A stretch of DNA of 7,926 nucleotides from positions 1 through 7,926 of the forward strand of contig JBJXGP010000001.1 of NCBI GenBank assembly GCA_046160425.1, read 5' to 3'. This stretch comes from JAQCEJ01 sp046160425. Lineage in GTDB: Bacteria > Planctomycetota > Planctomycetia > Planctomycetales > Planctomycetaceae. The notes below the pieces were generated by a model that saw only the letters and a list, made by a program, of their open reading frames with translations, searched no databases and had not been told where the DNA came from. Both the position numbers and the translations under genes were made by a program. The first letter of the stretch is position 1. Each line of letters starts with the position of its first letter. Of the stretch, positions 6,265 to 7,926 are shown one piece after another.

Positions 6265-7688
6265 AACAACGCCTCCACCGCCTGGCCCTTCCCATCCACG
6301 GTCACATAAAACGGCCGCTGCTCGACCGTGACTTGATAATCGGGAGCAATCCCCATCGCTGCATAGATCGTGCTGTGGAGATCTGTCACCGTCACGGGGT
6401 TTTCGATCGTGGTGCAGGGGCGTTCATCCGCCGTTTTGCCGTAGAGGAAACCCTGCTTCATGCCGCCGCCGAACATCAGGACGCTCGATGCCGCCGTGAA
6501 ATGGCGGTGCATGCCGTAGTGCTTGAGTTCCGTAATCACGTTGGGCTGATCGACCTGGCCGCGCACCGGTTTGTCGGCTTTCCCCTCGACCATCATGTCG
6601 CGGCTGAATTCGCTCGCCAGGACGATCAGCGTCCGGTCGAGCAAGCCGCGGGCTTCAAGATCGAGCACGAGCTGCGCGATCGGGCGGTCGATCTCCTGCT
6701 TGAGTTTGGCGAGTCGCGTGTGGCCGTTGTCGTGCGTGTCCCACTGAAGAAACGGCCCGTACTCGGTCGTGACTTCGATGAACCGCGCACCGGCTTCGGT
6801 CAAGCGGCGGGCAAGCAAACATCCCTGGCCGAACTTGCAGGTGTTGTATGCGTCGTACGATTCTTTCGGTTCGAGCGAGAGATCGAACGCGGCGGCGGCG
6901 GGAGAACTCATCAGCCGGTACGCGTTGTCGAGCGACCTGAGCAGCGACTGCTGTTGTTCGCTTGCGGCGATGTTGTCGACGGGACTCGTTTCGATCAACC
7001 GTCGATACGCGCGGTTGCGCTTTTCGAATCGCGCGAGCGACATTCCCGCCGGCGGACGAACCGACGCGACCGCTTGAGCGGGGTCGGGAATGCGGAACGG
7101 GCCGTACTCCGCCCCGAGGCAGCCGCCGGTCTGAAACGCCTTGAGTTCCTCGGCCTCGCCGTTCCCTTCGTAACTCTGGCCGATGTCGATGAACGCCGGG
7201 ACCGCCGAGTCGCGGGGACCGAGGGCGTGCGCGATCCACGCGCCGAGATGCGGGGCGGCGACGGTTTGCGGCGGCTCGTAGCCGGTGTGCCAGTGATACT
7301 GATGCCGCGAATGCAGAATGTGCCCGAGGTCGCCGAGGACGTGCGTGCGGATCAGCGTGCCGCGATCCATGACCTGGGCGACGCGATCGAAATGCTGCGA
7401 AATTTTGATATTGTCGACGACGGTGTCGATCGCGGGGAACGTGCTGAGAACTTTTTCCGACGGGAGGTTCGGCTCGAACGGAGTATACCGCTTGGGATCG
7501 AACGTTTCCGTATGCGCCATCCCCCCGGCCATCCAGAGGACGATCACCGTATCGGCGGTCGCGGCTCGCTGAGGCGTTTTGGAGGGAGTCTCTTCGAAGC
7601 CCCACGCCGGATGGATGGATGAGGCGAATCCCAGTCCCGCGATCGCGCCGGCCGATTGCAGAAAACGTCTTCGCGAAAATTCATGCAT
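6258..7688 (-). CDS. DUF1501 family protein, Tat-exported, alkaline-phosphatase-like fold
   Basis: The 476-residue protein begins with a twin-arginine signal (SRRRFLQ, residues 5-11, then a hydrophobic stretch to about 30), so it is exported folded, often a sign of a metal or cofactor. DUF1501 fills the rest. Its hallmarks are TVIVLWMAGGMAHTETFDPK near the mature start, QWDTHDNGHTRLAKL in the middle, LASEFSRD, then SSVLMFGGGMKQGFLYGKTA and PVTVTDLHSTIYAAMGI near the end. The fold is related to sulfatases and alkaline phosphatases; the real substrate is unknown. Several motif positions differ from the commoner form (ETFD for DTFD; EFSRD for EFGRT). The start ATG 7688 has AGGAA 7 nt upstream. 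It follows a DUF1553-like gene on the same strand after 114 nt, the usual planctomycete operon order, and converges on the kinase gene, leaving 37 nt between the stops. Confidence 0.93.
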   Translation of the reverse strand: MHEFSRRRFLQSAGAIAGLGFASSIHPAWGFEETPSKTPQRAATADTVIVLWMAGGMAHTETFDPKRYTPFEPNLPSEKVLSTFPAIDTVVDNIKISQHFDRVAQVMDRGTLIRTHVLGDLGHILHSRHQYHWHTGYEPPQTVAAPHLGAWIAHALGPRDSAVPAFIDIGQSYEGNGEAEELKAFQTGGCLGAEYGPFRIPDPAQAVASVRPPAGMSLARFEKRNRAYRRLIETSPVDNIAASEQQQSLLRSLDNAYRLMSSPAAAAFDLSLEPKESYDAYNTCKFGQGCLLARRLTEAGARFIEVTTEYGPFLQWDTHDNGHTRLAKLKQEIDRPIAQLVLDLEARGLLDRTLIVLASEFSRDMMVEGKADKPVRGQVDQPNVITELKHYGMHRHFTAASSVLMFGGGMKQGFLYGKTADERPCTTIENPVTVTDLHSTIYAAMGIAPDYQVTVEQRPFYVTVDGKGQAVEALFG

Positions 7689-7695
7689 GATCGTG

Positions 7696-7700
7696 TTCCT
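7696..7700 (-). promoter_or_regulatory. Shine-Dalgarno site of the DUF1501 gene
   Basis: The minus strand reads AGGAA 7 nt before ATG 7688. This supports that start over the overlapping out-of-frame ATG at 7684 and keeps the whole Tat signal. Confidence 0.65.
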
Positions 7701-7716
7701 GTTTTTTGTCTTATCG

Positions 7717-7741
7717 TAACCCGAAGCGTCAGCGAGGGAGC
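7717..7741. repeat. Planctomycete dispersed repeat (core encodes the spurious peptide TRSVSEG)
   Basis: The plus strand begins TAACCCGAAGCGTCAGCGAG and ends GGAGC. From memory this 25-mer is among the commonest dispersed repeats in planctomycete genomes, and it makes many spurious small proteins containing TRSVSEG. A degenerate inverted second arm may follow, ending CTGCGCGTCGCGGCTAA (7777-7793), and the segment between holds the perfect palindrome TCCGCTGCGGA (7762-7772) and a CCGCG/CGCGG pair (7756-7760, 7784-7788). It lies in the 114-nt leader between the DUF1553-like and DUF1501 genes, so the operon transcript would carry it. Confidence 0.75.
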
Positions 7742-7802
7742 TTCTGTGATCTCGACCGCGCTCCGCTGCGGAAACCTGCGCGTCGCGGCTAACCAGATAT
7801 CA

Positions 7803-7926
7803 TCAGCGTATCAATTGAAATTCGGGCAACATCAGCACCATCCACAATATGTCTTCGATATGTTCCGGGTCTAATTCCGTGCCGTCGGGGTCGCGTCCCA
7901 TTTCCAAGTCGGTGGGAGAGCGACCC
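7803..7926 (-). CDS. C-terminal end of a probable DUF1549/DUF1553 (PSD1-type) surface protein, cut by window edge
   Basis: The last 40 codons are visible on the minus strand, ending in DILWMVLMLPEFQLIR before TGA (7803-7805). An ending of the type LW..LMLPEFQLIR, preceded by DPDGTELDPEHIED, is what I recall from planctomycete DUF1549/DUF1553 proteins, which are large secreted proteins often with an N-terminal PSCyt1 haem domain. No domain is complete here, so the assignment rests on this tail and on position: the gene lies directly upstream of a DUF1501 gene on the same strand, its standard partner. It is too short in this window to judge intactness. A hydrolytic or redox role is only guessed for the family. 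Confidence 0.65.
   Translation of the reverse strand, partial: GRSPTDLEMGRDPDGTELDPEHIEDILWMVLMLPEFQLIR

Noticed and set aside
6213..7622. Long plus-strand ORF of 469 codons opposite the DUF1501 gene
   Set aside because: It is the antisense of a clear Tat-exported DUF1501 gene, has no family motif and is rich in Arg, Ala and Val as expected for a shadow in GC-rich DNA.
7656..7874. Small plus-strand ORF containing TRSVSEG
   Set aside because: This peptide is the known artefact of translating the dispersed planctomycete repeat; the ORF also runs antisense over the ends of two real genes.
1..7926. CRISPR array, defence system, transposase or phage genes
   Set aside because: No regularly spaced repeats, nuclease, transposase or integrase motifs were found in the coding regions.

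Overview
The window reads as chromosomal DNA of a planctomycete (phylum Planctomycetota). Four things point there: a DUF1592-type surface cytochrome and a DUF1501 protein, an extracytoplasmic-function (ECF) sigma factor paired with a membrane Ser/Thr kinase, the C-terminus of a DUF1553-type protein, and intergenic repeats of a kind I recall from planctomycete genomes. Genus cannot be told from the sequence. Most of the window is GC-rich with strong codon bias, which creates many long but meaningless antisense ORFs.

Layout from left to right. 1-176 (-): start of a four-helix-bundle S23 / 23S rRNA-intervening-sequence family gene, cut by the window edge and more AT-rich than the rest. 177-306: gene-free, AT-richer, ending in a degenerate ATTAGTCATT-like tract that runs through the stop codon of the next gene. 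307-3534 (-): a long secreted protein with two CxxCH haem motifs and the DUF1587/1595/1592/1588/1585 domain series. 3535-3759: a divergent intergenic region. 3760-4389 (+): ECF sigma factor. 4405-4453: a 49-bp repeat able to fold into three stems. 4472-6220 (+): Ser/Thr kinase with about six C-terminal membrane segments. 6221-6257: short convergent gap. 6258-7688 (-): Tat-exported DUF1501 protein. 7717-7741: core of a widespread planctomycete repeat, inside the leader between two co-directional genes. 7803-7926 (-): last 40 codons of a probable DUF1549/DUF1553 protein.

How the genes may work together. The DUF1553-like gene and the DUF1501 gene are co-directional with a 114-nt gap, the usual planctomycete pairing of a surface cytochrome-like protein with a Tat-exported alkaline-phosphatase-fold partner. 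Their substrates are not established. The sigma factor and kinase form a likely signalling pair: the kinase would sense something at or in the membrane and act on the sigma factor, in place of an anti-sigma factor, which I do not see here. The pair sits between, and is oriented against, the two groups of exported-protein genes and shares a 225-bp divergent control region with the DUF1592 gene, so it may regulate that gene; this is inference. I found no defence system, CRISPR array, tRNA, rRNA or intact transposon. The most unusual parts are the receptor-less polytopic kinase and the three types of intergenic repeat, not a clearly new gene system.
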